Below, piece after piece: positions 23,356-32,000 of a DNA stretch of 54,584 nucleotides. Made by a program: the position numbers and the translations under genes. Source of the DNA: Oscillibacter valericigenes (GTDB lineage: Bacteria > Bacillota > Clostridia > Oscillospirales > Oscillospiraceae). The first letter of the stretch is position 1; the number at the start of each line of letters is the position of its first letter. The DNA lies in NCBI RefSeq assembly GCF_021531315.1, contig NZ_JAFBIQ010000015.1:1-54584 (forward strand), in the 5' to 3' direction. Under the pieces are notes generated by a model. That model worked only from the letters and a program-made list of their open reading frames with translations, was not told the origin of the DNA and did no database searches.

Positions 23356-24582
23356 CTATTTCGTTCTATTTCTCCGCTGTGTGACGAGCAGGCGGACGAC
23401 GGAGGAGATGAGCAAAATCGCGGCGGCGATGCTGCCGGCGACACCGGCGGTCTCAAAGCCTTTTTGCAGGGCGAGCTGCGTGTTGCCGGTGAGTCCGAGC
23501 GACATGGTGTAGTAGATGCCGGCACCGGGCAGGAGCGGCACGACGGAGATGACCTGATACGAGGTCACGGGGTACTTGCGCACGCGCGCCATGCTTTCGG
23601 CATAGGCGGCGGCGACGGCGGCAGCGAGGAAGTTCGCGCCGTATACATCAAGCCCCAGAGAAAGGCACAGCAGATAGGTCATCCAGGTCACGACGCCGCC
23701 AAGCGCGCACAGGCTGCGTCCCCAGCCGCGGACATTGAAGAGAATGACGAAGCCGGTGCAGGCGACGGCGATGGCAATGGCCTGAAACCAAAAGGGATAG
23801 GAGAGCGTGCTGGCGGTCGTGCGGCCGTAGAGCGGAGCCGTGATATGCCACGCAGCCGCCGTACCCATGGCGATAGCGAGCGCGGAGAGCAGCACCTGCA
23901 CGATGCGGTTGACGCCGGAGTTCGTATCGCCGTAGATGATGTCGCGCATGGAGTTGGTGATGAGCAGCCCCGGCACTAAGATCATCAGCGAGCCGATGAC
24001 GACAGCGTCCGCATAGTCGATCAGGCCGAAGGCCGCAATGAGGTAGGCGGGGACAGCCATGGCAAAGGCAGAGGTGATGGTGCTGAAGAAGGGGTTCATC
24101 TCCACCTTTTCCAGCTGGCGCGAGACAAAGCCGATGATAAGCCCCATCAAGCCCGCCCAGAGACTGTCGCGCAGCGTGCCGCCGAAGACGGGGCAGAAGC
24201 CCGCCGCGGCGAGGAAGTTACCAAGGTAATAGACATGTGCGGGATAGCGGCGGTGGCTTTTTTGGGCCTCCTCCAGCCACTGCGCGGCAAGAGCGGGGTC
24301 GGGCGTTTCGGCGCAGATGCGGCGCGAGAGTGCGTTGAGCCGCTCGACCGCGTCGAGGTCGTTGCCGTGGAAACCAACGCGTTTCATCACCATCAAAGGC
24401 TTGCCGTTGTCGGCCTCCAGGCTGACCATGACGCAGTTGGGGATGGCAAAGGTCTCGCAGCAGATGCCGTAGGCCGCGAGCACGCGGCGCATGGTCTCCT
24501 CGATGCGGAAGGTCTCCGCACCGCTGACGGCCAGCTCGTAGCCGATCTGCGCGGCCATATCCGTTAAAAGATAGTAGTCCAT
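23356..24582 (-). CDS. ThrE-family threonine/serine exporter (fused two-domain form)
   Basis: This 408-residue membrane protein joins the two halves of the ThrE family. An N-terminal cytoplasmic-plus-membrane DUF1212-like domain ('DMAAQIGYELAVSGAETFRI', 'MVSLEADNGKPLMVMKRVG') is followed by a C-terminal DUF3815-like membrane domain ('VRKYPVTSYQVISVVPLLPG'), giving about ten hydrophobic segments. In many Firmicutes these are two genes. ThrE exports threonine and serine by proton antiport; in uncharacterised members the substrate is inferred. Start 24582 lies 4 bases after the stop of the upstream methyltransferase, which points to translational coupling. Confidence 0.85.
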   Translation of the reverse strand: MDYYLLTDMAAQIGYELAVSGAETFRIEETMRRVLAAYGICCETFAIPNCVMVSLEADNGKPLMVMKRVGFHGNDLDAVERLNALSRRICAETPDPALAAQWLEEAQKSHRRYPAHVYYLGNFLAAAGFCPVFGGTLRDSLWAGLMGLIIGFVSRQLEKVEMNPFFSTITSAFAMAVPAYLIAAFGLIDYADAVVIGSLMILVPGLLITNSMRDIIYGDTNSGVNRIVQVLLSALAIAMGTAAAWHITAPLYGRTTASTLSYPFWFQAIAIAVACTGFVILFNVRGWGRSLCALGGVVTWMTYLLCLSLGLDVYGANFLAAAVAAAYAESMARVRKYPVTSYQVISVVPLLPGAGIYYTMSLGLTGNTQLALQKGFETAGVAGSIAAAILLISSVVRLLVTQRRNRTK

Positions 24583-24586
24583 AGGC

Positions 24587-25750
24587 TCACTCCCGCGGCG
24601 CTCCCGCGTTTTTTTCGGCCAGCGCCAAAAGTGTTTGGCGGAAGCCATAGCGCTCCGCAAGCTCCTTGGCGGTGCGGAGATTTTTCTCTCCCGCGCGGCG
24701 GTCCTTCACGCAGCGGAGCATGAGATTTTTCGGCGAGTGGGCAAAGTCGATGAACTCGATGACATCCACCGTGTAGCCCATGTCCTCGAGCACGGCGGCG
24801 CGGATGGCGTCAGTCAGCAGCGCGGAAAAACGCTCCTGCAATAGTCCGTGGCGCAGCAGCAGGTCAAAGTCCCCGCCCTTGTGAATGGTGGCGTTGATCT
24901 CGTGCTGGCAGCAGGGTACGGAGAAGATGTGCTCCACGCCCTTTTCAACGGCGTACCAAAGCGCATAGTCCGTGGTGGTATCGCAGGCGTGGAGCGTGAC
25001 GACCATATCCACATGGGTGTCAGCAAGCGTGTCGCGCGTCACGTCGCTCACAACGAAGCGCAGGCCGTCGTAGCCGTACCTTTGCGCGACCTCGTTGCAG
25101 TGCTCCACCACATCCTCTTTAAGGTCGTAGCCGAGAATGGTCGCCTTCACGCCGCGCTTGACGGTGAAATAGTAGTAGAGAATGAAGGTGAGGTACGACT
25201 TGCCGCAGCCGAAGTCCAAAATGGTGATCTCCTGCCGCTCCGTCGCGCGGAAAGCATCGTCCACCAGCTCAATGAAGCGGTTGATCTGCTTATACTTGTC
25301 GTACTTCGCCCTGACGATGCGGAAGTCCTGCGTAAAGACGCCGAGATCGACCAGCGCGGGGATGTTCTCGCCCTCGGCGAGAAGGTATTCCTTTTTTCGG
25401 TCGTGCGCCTTCGGCGCGGCGGCGCGCTGCGCCGTCCCCTTGGCGGTGCATTTATAGCCGCCGTTCGCTTTGCGGACATACTGGCGCGTCTCCGTTTCCG
25501 TGCAGAGCACAGCCTGAAGATACAGCCCGTCCAGCTCCTGTGCGAACAGCTCGGGCAGCGCGCTCTTTGTCACATTGTGGTGCACGACCTTCTGCCCCTG
25601 CTGGTATTCGAGCTGAAAGAAGGGCTTGCCGCGCAGCGTCAGTGGGCGAATCGTCACCTTCGAGCAGCCGATGCGCGCAAGCGGCTGGGAGAGCACGGCC
25701 TTGGTGAGTGTGTCGAGCCGCGCAGCAAGGTCGTCCAATATAATGCTCAT
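24587..25750 (-). CDS. SAM-dependent methyltransferase (Methyltransf_32-like)
   Basis: This 387-residue protein has an N-terminal domain of unknown role ('LRGKPFFQLEYQQGQKVVHH') and a central Rossmann methyltransferase with 'ITILDFGCGKSYLTFILYYY' (motif I), 'ATILGYDLKEDVVEHC' and 'VVTLHACDTTTDYAL'. The C-terminal 'SVPCCQHEIN' holds a Cys pair. The family is widespread in Firmicutes and is sometimes annotated as an RNA or protein methyltransferase; the substrate is unproven. Its first codons overlap the end of rsmI by 4 bases, so the two are coupled. Confidence 0.8.
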   Translation of the reverse strand: MSIILDDLAARLDTLTKAVLSQPLARIGCSKVTIRPLTLRGKPFFQLEYQQGQKVVHHNVTKSALPELFAQELDGLYLQAVLCTETETRQYVRKANGGYKCTAKGTAQRAAAPKAHDRKKEYLLAEGENIPALVDLGVFTQDFRIVRAKYDKYKQINRFIELVDDAFRATERQEITILDFGCGKSYLTFILYYYFTVKRGVKATILGYDLKEDVVEHCNEVAQRYGYDGLRFVVSDVTRDTLADTHVDMVVTLHACDTTTDYALWYAVEKGVEHIFSVPCCQHEINATIHKGGDFDLLLRHGLLQERFSALLTDAIRAAVLEDMGYTVDVIEFIDFAHSPKNLMLRCVKDRRAGEKNLRTAKELAERYGFRQTLLALAEKNAGAPRE

Positions 25751-26631
25751 GCGCCGAACCTCTCTTTCAGGGCAAGGTGGGCGGCGTAAAGCTCGTTCTT
25801 GCTGTAAGTGTTGTTATCGTCCTTCAAAAGAAGGCGGATGGCGTCCTTGGCGGTGCAGTCCTGCTGCACCATGCAGTCCACGAGCAGGGCCTCGGGCGAG
25901 GAAACATGCTCGACCTCGGTGATGAGATAGTCCTCCTCCACCTCGCAGAGCAGGACATATTCGCCCTTGTCATAGTTACCCTTGGCGAGCAGCGCCTCGC
26001 GCACCTCGGCAGGCGTGCCGCGGAAGGTCATCTCGTGGAGCTTCGTCATGTCGTTGCACAGGCACAGCCTCACACCCGCGTTCTCGGCGATAAAAAACTC
26101 CACCGCGTCCAGAATGCGCTTGGGGCTTTCGTAGAAGCAGTAGGTGCGCGTGTCGCCGCGGCGCATCATCGCAAGCGCGCGGCGGCGGTCGGCCGCCTCG
26201 CGCGGGAAGAAGCCGAAGAAGAAAAAGGTCGAGAGGTCAAAGCCGGAGATCGACAGCGCCGTGACCGCGGCGCAGGCGCCCGGCACGCCGACCACGCGGA
26301 TGCCCGCGTCGATGGCGGCACGAATGAGCTCGTTGCCGGGGTCGGAGATGCAGGGCGTGCCCGCGTCGGTGATGACGGCGATGCTCTTGCCCTGCTGAAG
26401 CTGCTCGATGAACCACTTCGCCTTGCCGTATTCGTTGAACTTGTGGTTGGCGGAGAGCTGATTGCCGCGGATGCCGAGCTTGTTGAGCAGCACGACGCTG
26501 CGGCGGGTGTCCTCCGCCGCGATGATGTCTGCCGTTTCCAGGATCTGCCGGCCCCGCTCGGTCATATCGCGCGAATTGCCGATGGGTGTCGCCACGATGT
26601 AGAGTGTGCCGACGGTGTTCATTTCGTCCAT
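25747..26631 (-). CDS. rsmI: 16S rRNA (cytidine-1402-2'-O)-methyltransferase RsmI
   Basis: This 294-residue protein of the tetrapyrrole-methylase fold contains 'LYIVATPIGNSRDMTERG', 'ADIIAAEDTRRSVVLL', 'ITDAGTPCISDPG' and 'VVGVPGACAAVTALSISG', the RsmI signatures. It methylates the ribose of C1402 in the decoding centre of 16S rRNA, tuning start-codon fidelity. GAGGAG precedes the start. It follows the HAD gene by 10 bases on the same strand. Confidence 0.95.
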   Translation of the reverse strand: MDEMNTVGTLYIVATPIGNSRDMTERGRQILETADIIAAEDTRRSVVLLNKLGIRGNQLSANHKFNEYGKAKWFIEQLQQGKSIAVITDAGTPCISDPGNELIRAAIDAGIRVVGVPGACAAVTALSISGFDLSTFFFFGFFPREAADRRRALAMMRRGDTRTYCFYESPKRILDAVEFFIAENAGVRLCLCNDMTKLHEMTFRGTPAEVREALLAKGNYDKGEYVLLCEVEEDYLITEVEHVSSPEALLVDCMVQQDCTAKDAIRLLLKDDNNTYSKNELYAAHLALKERFGA

Positions 26632-26641
26632 GGTGTTCTCC

Positions 26642-27520
26642 TCAGAATAGCATGACCTGATCGGGGTCGTCCCCCTGCCCGATGGCGCGCAGCTGCTCGG
26701 CGTTCTTCTCGCTCAGCGCGTCCGCGACCGCCATCTTGCGCAGAATGTTGTGTACCGTTTTGTCCAGCTCCGTCCCCTCGCGGTAGTCGGCGGGGAAAAT
26801 GAAGTCCACGCGCCCGTCCTGCAAGAGCTTTTCCACACCCGCGCGGTTGCTTTGCTGATAGACCGCGATGGCCTGCCCGCCGTAGGCGCGCATCATCTTC
26901 ATGCAGGGAACATCGGAGAGCCCGTCGCCGACATAGACCATGTTGGTGAACGGCACGCGCTTACTATCGTCTGGCATGGAGTCGTTGAGCTCCTTGTCGC
27001 GGGCAATGTCGAGGATGCCCTTGTTGATGCGGTAGACGAACTGCGTCTTGTTCGTGAAATTGACATCGAGCTTCGGCCACGCGGCGAGACCATTTTCGTC
27101 GTAGTAGAACTCGCAGGCGTAGATCTGCTTGAATTCGTGCGCGATGCCGCTGCCCTCGATGACCTCGCTCAGGCCCGATGAGATGACATAGTGCTCCACC
27201 TCCACGCCGAGGTCCGCGCCGTAGGCGGTGATGCGCGCGAACCACTCGCGCACGCCGGGGAAAAGCTCGATGGCCTCGCCCGAGCGCACGAGATAGTCGC
27301 GGTCGAGGCGAATGCCCTGTGCGGCGCACTCGCGGATCATGGTGTACATATAGGCGAGCAGACCGTCCATCTTATTCTCGCGGCCGAAGCCGTTTGCCTT
27401 GGCCCAGAACTCCGAGGGCGTGTAGCCGAGCGAGGGGATGAAGGCGTAATCCTCCATATCGGTGGTGCAGAGGGTCTTGTCAAAATCGTAAAGAAAAGCG
27501 ACAATGGGGCGCTTGGTCAT
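26642..27520 (-). CDS. HAD-superfamily phosphatase
   Basis: This 292-residue protein has HAD motif I 'LYDFDKTLCTTD' (nucleophile and acid Asp), motif II 'VISSGLSEV' and the motif IV region 'VYVGDGLSDVPCMK'. The long insertion between motifs I and II forms a cap. The motif II/IV spacing resembles phosphoserine phosphatase-like HAD proteins, but the substrate cannot be assigned. AGGAGG precedes the start. It lies between divIVA and rsmI in the same direction. Confidence 0.85.
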   Translation of the reverse strand: MTKRPIVAFLYDFDKTLCTTDMEDYAFIPSLGYTPSEFWAKANGFGRENKMDGLLAYMYTMIRECAAQGIRLDRDYLVRSGEAIELFPGVREWFARITAYGADLGVEVEHYVISSGLSEVIEGSGIAHEFKQIYACEFYYDENGLAAWPKLDVNFTNKTQFVYRINKGILDIARDKELNDSMPDDSKRVPFTNMVYVGDGLSDVPCMKMMRAYGGQAIAVYQQSNRAGVEKLLQDGRVDFIFPADYREGTELDKTVHNILRKMAVADALSEKNAEQLRAIGQGDDPDQVMLF

Positions 27521-27573
27521 GGTGTCCTCCTGTGAAAAAAGCGGCTCGGAGAGCCGCCTTTTTTGATCTGCGT

Positions 27574-28287
27574 TTATTCTTCGCCGTGGTAGTTGCGGCC
27601 GAATTTGAGGTCGCTGAGCTTGATGGCGCGCGTCGCGCCGTCCACGAAGGGGTTCCCCTCGCCGGCGTCGTCGGCATCCTCCGCGTCCTCGGCAGGAGCC
27701 GCCTCCGGCTCATTTTCCGGCTCGGCGGCTTCCGGCTCCTCCTCCGACGGGGTGCGGAAGGAGTCGAGAATGCTCCGCTCGATCTCGCTCACATCGGCGG
27801 CGGGCTTGGCCTCCACGCTCAGCGCGGCAGGCGCAATGTCCAGCTCCGGCAGCTCTTCGAGCAGCTTCAGCTCGCGCTCGTACACCTCGCGCACACGCGC
27901 GAGAAAATCCGCCGTTTCGCTCTTGGCGGCGTTGAGGCGGCGCTCCTCCTGCGTGATCTGGTCGCGCAGCGCACCGATCTTTTTTCCGGCCTCTGCCTCG
28001 GCGTTTTCCAGCAGCGATTTTTTCTTCTCCTCGGCCTCCTCGACCATGGTGTTGGCCATCTTCTGCGCGGTGAGCAGCGCAGCGCGCATGGCGTCCTCGG
28101 TCGAGCGGTATTCCTCCACCTTGTCCACCAGTACCTTCAGCTTCGCCTTGAGCGCGGCGTTTTCCTTATAAAGCGCGGTGTAGTCGTCGGTCAGCTCGTC
28201 CAGAAACTCGTCGACCATCGCCATGTTGTAGCCGCCCATGACGGCCTTGGCAAAGGCGTGGTTGGAAACCTCCTGCGGTGTCAGCAT
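27574..28287 (-). CDS. divIVA: DivIVA-family cell division protein
   Basis: This 237-residue coiled-coil protein begins with the DivIVA lipid-binding module ('MLTPQEVSNHAFAKAVMGGY', 'MVDEFLDELTDDYTALYKEN'). A long coiled coil follows to about residue 145, then an acidic low-complexity tail ('PEAAEPENEPEAAPAEDAED') and a conserved end 'LSDLKFGRNY'. DivIVA recognises negatively curved membrane at septa and poles and recruits partners. The neighbouring sepF and yggS genes form the usual division cluster. GGAGGG precedes the start. Confidence 0.93.
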   Translation of the reverse strand: MLTPQEVSNHAFAKAVMGGYNMAMVDEFLDELTDDYTALYKENAALKAKLKVLVDKVEEYRSTEDAMRAALLTAQKMANTMVEEAEEKKKSLLENAEAEAGKKIGALRDQITQEERRLNAAKSETADFLARVREVYERELKLLEELPELDIAPAALSVEAKPAADVSEIERSILDSFRTPSEEEPEAAEPENEPEAAPAEDAEDADDAGEGNPFVDGATRAIKLSDLKFGRNYHGEE

Positions 28288-28305
28288 CGTTCAGCCCTCC
28301 GTCCC

Positions 28306-28767
28306 TTATAAGTACAAGCCGTTGTTTTCCAGCTCGTCGATCAGATCGCCCATGATGTCGACATGGTAGGGCGTGATGATGTAAGTGTTGGCCGCGACCT
28401 TCTTGATCTTGCCCTCGCCCGCGTAAGCGACGCCCGAGAGGAAGTCGATCAGGCGGCGGGCAATGTCCTTGTTGGTGGATTCGAGGTTGATGACCACCGT
28501 GCGCTTTTCCTTCAGGTGATCGGCGATCTCGCTGGCGTTTTCAAAGCGCTCCGGCTTGACGAGCACGACCTTGAGCTGCGTGGTCGCGTGAATGTTGACC
28601 ACCTTGTTGCGGCGGTCCTCATCACGGTCGCGGTCGCGGCGGCCGGGCCGCTCATCGGCAAAGGCGCCCGTGTCGCGGGAGCCGAGCTCGGCGAAATCGT
28701 CCTCGTATTCCTCGTCCTCGTCCTCGTAAGGGTGCGCCCACTTCTTCAGATCGTCAATAAGTCCCAT
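28306..28767 (-). CDS. sepF: Cell division protein SepF
   Basis: This 153-residue protein has an N-terminal amphipathic membrane helix ('MGLIDDLKKWAHPYE'), an acidic and Arg-rich linker (about residues 15-55), and the SepF core ('KVVLVKPERFENASEIADHL', 'VINLESTNKDIARRLIDFLS', 'ITPYHVDIMG'). SepF polymerises into rings that anchor FtsZ to the membrane. GGGAGGT lies upstream. It is 18 bases before divIVA on the same strand. Confidence 0.95.
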   Translation of the reverse strand: MGLIDDLKKWAHPYEDEDEEYEDDFAELGSRDTGAFADERPGRRDRDRDEDRRNKVVNIHATTQLKVVLVKPERFENASEIADHLKEKRTVVINLESTNKDIARRLIDFLSGVAYAGEGKIKKVAANTYIITPYHVDIMGDLIDELENNGLYL

Positions 28768-28785
28768 GGAAAATACCTCCCCGTG

Positions 28786-29481
28786 TCAATGTGTATAATG
28801 GCGGGCGCCGAAGATCGCCGTGCCGACGCGCACCATCGTCGCGCCGCAGCGGACAGCGTCCTCATAGTCGCCGCTCATGCCCATAGACAGTATATCAAGC
28901 TTATTATCATACAAAGTTGTATTGATGTCAACAAAAAGCGCGTGAACTTTTTCAAAGTAGGGTACGCTGCCGTGCTTGCCCTCCGCCACGGGCGGAATGG
29001 TCATCAGCCCCCGCAGCGCAACATGGGAGAGCGTTTTGACTCTCTCGGCAGCGGCGCGGATCTCAGATACGGCAAAGCCGCTCTTGGCCTCCTCGCCGCC
29101 GATGTTGACCTCAAGAAGGATGGACTGGACGATGCCGAGCTTTTCCGCCTGCTTGTCGATGGCCTCGAGCAGCTCGCAGGAGCCGACGGATTCGATGAGT
29201 GCGGCCTTGCCCACGACCATTTTCACCTTGTTGCGCTGAAGATGCCCGATAAAGTGCAGGGGGGCGCCGTCGTAGGCGTTCTCGGCGAGCTTTTGCGTCA
29301 TCTCCTGCACACGGTTCTCGCCGAGCGCGTCGATGCCCGCGGCGATGGCCTCTCGGCAGGCCGCGGCGTCGTTCATCTTGCTCGCGCCGACAAGAGTGAT
29401 CTCCTCCGGTCTGCGTCCGGCGGCAAGCGCCGCGGCGGCGATGTGCTCCCGCACCTTCTCAATGTTTTCCCGAATGCTCAT
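28786..29481 (-). CDS. YggS-family PLP homeostasis protein
   Basis: The 231-residue form starts at ATG 29481. The fold is the PLP-binding barrel of the YggS/PROSC family: 'LVGASKMNDAAACREAIAAG' includes the PLP Lys, with 'ALGENRVQEM', 'HFIGHLQRNKVK', 'GLMTIPPVAEGK' and 'LSMGMSGDYEDAVRCGATMV'. These proteins buffer pyridoxal phosphate and affect amino-acid metabolism. AGGTG lies 10 bases before the start. The gene begins 2 bases past the stop of the HlyD-like gene and precedes sepF, a common gene order in Firmicutes. Confidence 0.93.
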   Translation of the reverse strand: MSIRENIEKVREHIAAAALAAGRRPEEITLVGASKMNDAAACREAIAAGIDALGENRVQEMTQKLAENAYDGAPLHFIGHLQRNKVKMVVGKAALIESVGSCELLEAIDKQAEKLGIVQSILLEVNIGGEEAKSGFAVSEIRAAAERVKTLSHVALRGLMTIPPVAEGKHGSVPYFEKVHALFVDINTTLYDNKLDILSMGMSGDYEDAVRCGATMVRVGTAIFGARHYTH

Positions 29482-29482
29482 G

Positions 29483-30721
29483 CTATTCAATCACCTTTCC
29501 GTCATAGAGATCGTTTGCCGAGACGATGGCCTCATCGCCCGCGCGCAGCGTGTAGAGCTGGCGCGTGCTTTCGTTGTTCGTTTCGATGTCCACGGGCTTG
29601 ACAAGGCAGTAGTCCTCGCCCTGCCAGACCACCTCGACCGGCTTGCGGTAGGCGCGCAGCCCCACGCGGCAGAAAACGCCGCTGCTGCCGTCCGCGTCCA
29701 CGCGGAGGGCGTTCTTGGGGATGCGCAGGCCCTCGTAATGCGCCAGGATCAGCTCGACATTCTGCGCGCGCAGGAGCGTCACATAGGCGAGATGGCTGTC
29801 GCCGCGCAGCACAACGATCACGCGGCCGTTTTCCTCGCGTCCGAGGCGCTCGACAGTGACGGCGAGATCAAAGTCCACGCCGGTCGCGGCGCGCAGACTG
29901 AGGGCCTGTCCCTTTCGCAGCCGCGCGGCGTCCGAGGCGCGCAGCGCGGTGACGAAGCGCCACTCCTCGCCGGCGATGAGCCGCCCCACGGTCGAGCTGA
30001 CCGGCTCAGGCGCGAGGGCGTCGTACTGCGTAACGGTCATATTTTCCAGCGCCTTGGGCGTCAGAATGGCCTCGTAGCCGTCGGCAACGGCGCTGTATGT
30101 GCCGGCGAAGGGCGCGCGGACGGTCTGCGTGCCGCCCTCCAAGCGGCCGGAGAGCGCGGCGACCTCGGCCTTGAGCGCATCGATGCGCGCGCCCAGCTCA
30201 TCCGTGCCCTCGTAGGCGTACTCGCGCTTGAGCACGCTCGTGCGCAGCGTCTCCCCGGCGCTCTCGGCGGTCGACCAACTCTCGGCGGCCAGCGCGGCAC
30301 GCAGCGCAGTGATATCCGTCCGAATGTCGCCGTCAAGCTTGAGCGCGGTCTCCGCGTCCCGCGCGGCCTCGCGCGCGTAGCGCAGCTGCTCGAGCCGGGA
30401 GCGCAGCGCGCGGAGCTGACGGTGCTCGCTCAGCGCGCTCTCGCTGCGGTAGACTGTGGCGAGCGCGCCGTTTGCCGGCACGCGCTCGCCCTCGGCGCGC
30501 TCGATCTCCAAAAGCGTCTCGCCGCACGCGATCACCTGCTCGTCGCGCGCGAAATAGCCGGTCGCGGTGATGGCGTCCTCGCTCGCGTAGGCGTAGACGA
30601 GCGTGGTGGTCTGCGGGTCGATAAAATAGCGGTAAGCCTGCACACTGAAGTAGGCGGCCACAGCGAGAAAGAGGAAAACAAAGATCAGTTTTGTCGATAG
30701 TGAGCGGGATCTCATAAGCAC
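29483..30721 (-). CDS. HlyD-like membrane-anchored protein (efflux adaptor type)
   Basis: This 412-residue protein has a signal anchor at residues 11-30 ('LIFVFLFLAVAAYFSVQAY'), a biotinyl-lipoyl-like half domain ('ARDEQVIACGETLLEIERAE'), a helical hairpin (about 105-200), the second lipoyl half ('VRAPFAGTYSAVADGYEAIL') and a beta-barrel C-terminus. This is the HlyD/adaptor architecture. No transporter gene is next to it; instead it sits between hfq and yggS. Related proteins occur at this place in other Oscillospiraceae, perhaps with a role in envelope or division. The specific function is unknown. Confidence 0.75.
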   Translation of the reverse strand: MLMRSRSLSTKLIFVFLFLAVAAYFSVQAYRYFIDPQTTTLVYAYASEDAITATGYFARDEQVIACGETLLEIERAEGERVPANGALATVYRSESALSEHRQLRALRSRLEQLRYAREAARDAETALKLDGDIRTDITALRAALAAESWSTAESAGETLRTSVLKREYAYEGTDELGARIDALKAEVAALSGRLEGGTQTVRAPFAGTYSAVADGYEAILTPKALENMTVTQYDALAPEPVSSTVGRLIAGEEWRFVTALRASDAARLRKGQALSLRAATGVDFDLAVTVERLGREENGRVIVVLRGDSHLAYVTLLRAQNVELILAHYEGLRIPKNALRVDADGSSGVFCRVGLRAYRKPVEVVWQGEDYCLVKPVDIETNNESTRQLYTLRAGDEAIVSANDLYDGKVIE

Positions 30722-30736
30722 CTCGGGCTGCTCAGG

Positions 30737-30976
30737 TCATTCCTCCTCTTCCTCCGCCTCGTGCAGGTCGATGGGGTTCAGCGGCGCGATGGTCGAGATG
30801 GCGTGCTTGTAGATCATCTGCTGCCGCCCCTCGCTCAAAAGCACGACGGTGAAGCTGTCAAAGCCCGTTACGCTGCCGCGCATCTGAAAGCCGTTGACGA
30901 GGAACACGGTCAGCGGCACGCCCTGCTTGCGGGCCTTGGTGAGGAAAATGTCCTGAAGATTGGCTGTTTTTTTCAT
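30737..30976 (-). CDS. hfq: RNA chaperone Hfq
   Basis: This 79-residue protein has Sm1 '[20 protein letters not shown]' and Sm2 '[12 protein letters not shown]', with the proximal-face 'YKHAIS' that binds U-rich RNA. The N-terminal '[13 protein letters not shown]' is standard. The C-terminus ends in a run of acidic residues (HEAEEEEE), which in other Hfq proteins helps release RNA from the core. It lies directly downstream of miaA, the classic order. Confidence 0.97.
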   Translation of the reverse strand: MKKTANLQDIFLTKARKQGVPLTVFLVNGFQMRGSVTGFDSFTVVLLSEGRQQMIYKHAISTIAPLNPIDLHEAEEEEE

Positions 30977-31036
30977 GTTGGATGTACCCTTTCTTTTTAT
31001 TCGGGCGGCGCTTTTTTGCCTGCCGTCCGTATAAAA

Positions 31037-31981
31037 TCAGGATACGCCATTGTTTGTGAGAATTTCTGTCGAAAATTGCAAAGCGGCTGGCAGATCGAGG
31101 GATTTTTCCCGGTAAAACCAGTGAATATCCTTGCTCCGCCGCAGCCAGGTGAGCTGCCGCTTGGCGTACTGGCGCGAGCGGAGCTTGATCTCGTCCACAG
31201 CCTCTTGCTGCGCACATTCCCCTGCGAGATAGCCGATACATTCCTTGTAGCCAATGGCCTGCATCGCCGTCGCCGTGCGCGGCACGCCGCGCGCGAGCAG
31301 TGCGCGCACCTCGTCGAAAAGTCCTTGGGCGACCATTTTATCCACGCGCGCATCGATGACGCGTTTCATTTCCTCGCGGTCGGCGTAGGCAAGGCCGATG
31401 GAGACCGCCTCGTAGCGCGGCGGGGCGAGCCTGCTCTCGGTGTTGTGCTGTGTCATGGTCCTGCCTGTTTCGCGGTAGACCTCAAGGGCGCGGATGATGC
31501 GCTTTTTGTCGTTCGGATGCAGCGCCGCGGCGCTTTTGGGGTCGATGGCACGCAGCTCGGCGAAAAGCACCTCGCCGCCCTCGCTGTCCCAGCGGCGCTC
31601 CAGCTCGGCGCGGATCGCGCCGCCGGTCGTGCCGGGGGCGTAGCCGTGCCCGCGCAGCAGCGCGTCGAGGTAGAGCCCCGTACCGCCGACGAGAACGGGC
31701 AGTTTTCCGCGCGCGAGGATGCCGTCCACGCACGCGGCGGCGTCCGCGGCGTAGCGCGCCACGGAGTAGTCCTCACACGGGTCGACCACGCCGACCATGT
31801 GGTGCGGCACACCCTGCGTCTCCTCCTCGGTCGGCGCGGCGGTGCCGATGACCATGCCGCGGTAGAGCTGCATGGAGTCGCAGGAGACGACCTCGCCGCC
31901 GTATTGCTTTGCCAGCGCGACGCCCAGCGCGGTCTTTCCGCAGCCGGTCGGCCCGACGATACAAACCACCTTCGGCGGCAT
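31037..31981 (-). CDS. miaA: tRNA dimethylallyltransferase MiaA
   Basis: This 314-residue protein has a P-loop 'GPTGCGKTALGVALA', 'SCDSMQLYRGMVIGTA', 'HHMVGVVDPCEDYSVARYAA', 'LVGGTGLYLDALLRG' and the late 'QAIGYKECIGYLAGE', all MiaA signatures. It adds a dimethylallyl group to A37 of tRNAs reading UNN codons; MiaB, encoded at 38178, then adds a methylthio group. GGAGGAGGGG precedes the start. It lies between mutL and hfq. Confidence 0.97.
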   Translation of the reverse strand: MPPKVVCIVGPTGCGKTALGVALAKQYGGEVVSCDSMQLYRGMVIGTAAPTEEETQGVPHHMVGVVDPCEDYSVARYAADAAACVDGILARGKLPVLVGGTGLYLDALLRGHGYAPGTTGGAIRAELERRWDSEGGEVLFAELRAIDPKSAAALHPNDKKRIIRALEVYRETGRTMTQHNTESRLAPPRYEAVSIGLAYADREEMKRVIDARVDKMVAQGLFDEVRALLARGVPRTATAMQAIGYKECIGYLAGECAQQEAVDEIKLRSRQYAKRQLTWLRRSKDIHWFYREKSLDLPAALQFSTEILTNNGVS

Positions 31982-32000
31982 GGCCCCTCCTCCCCCGCGC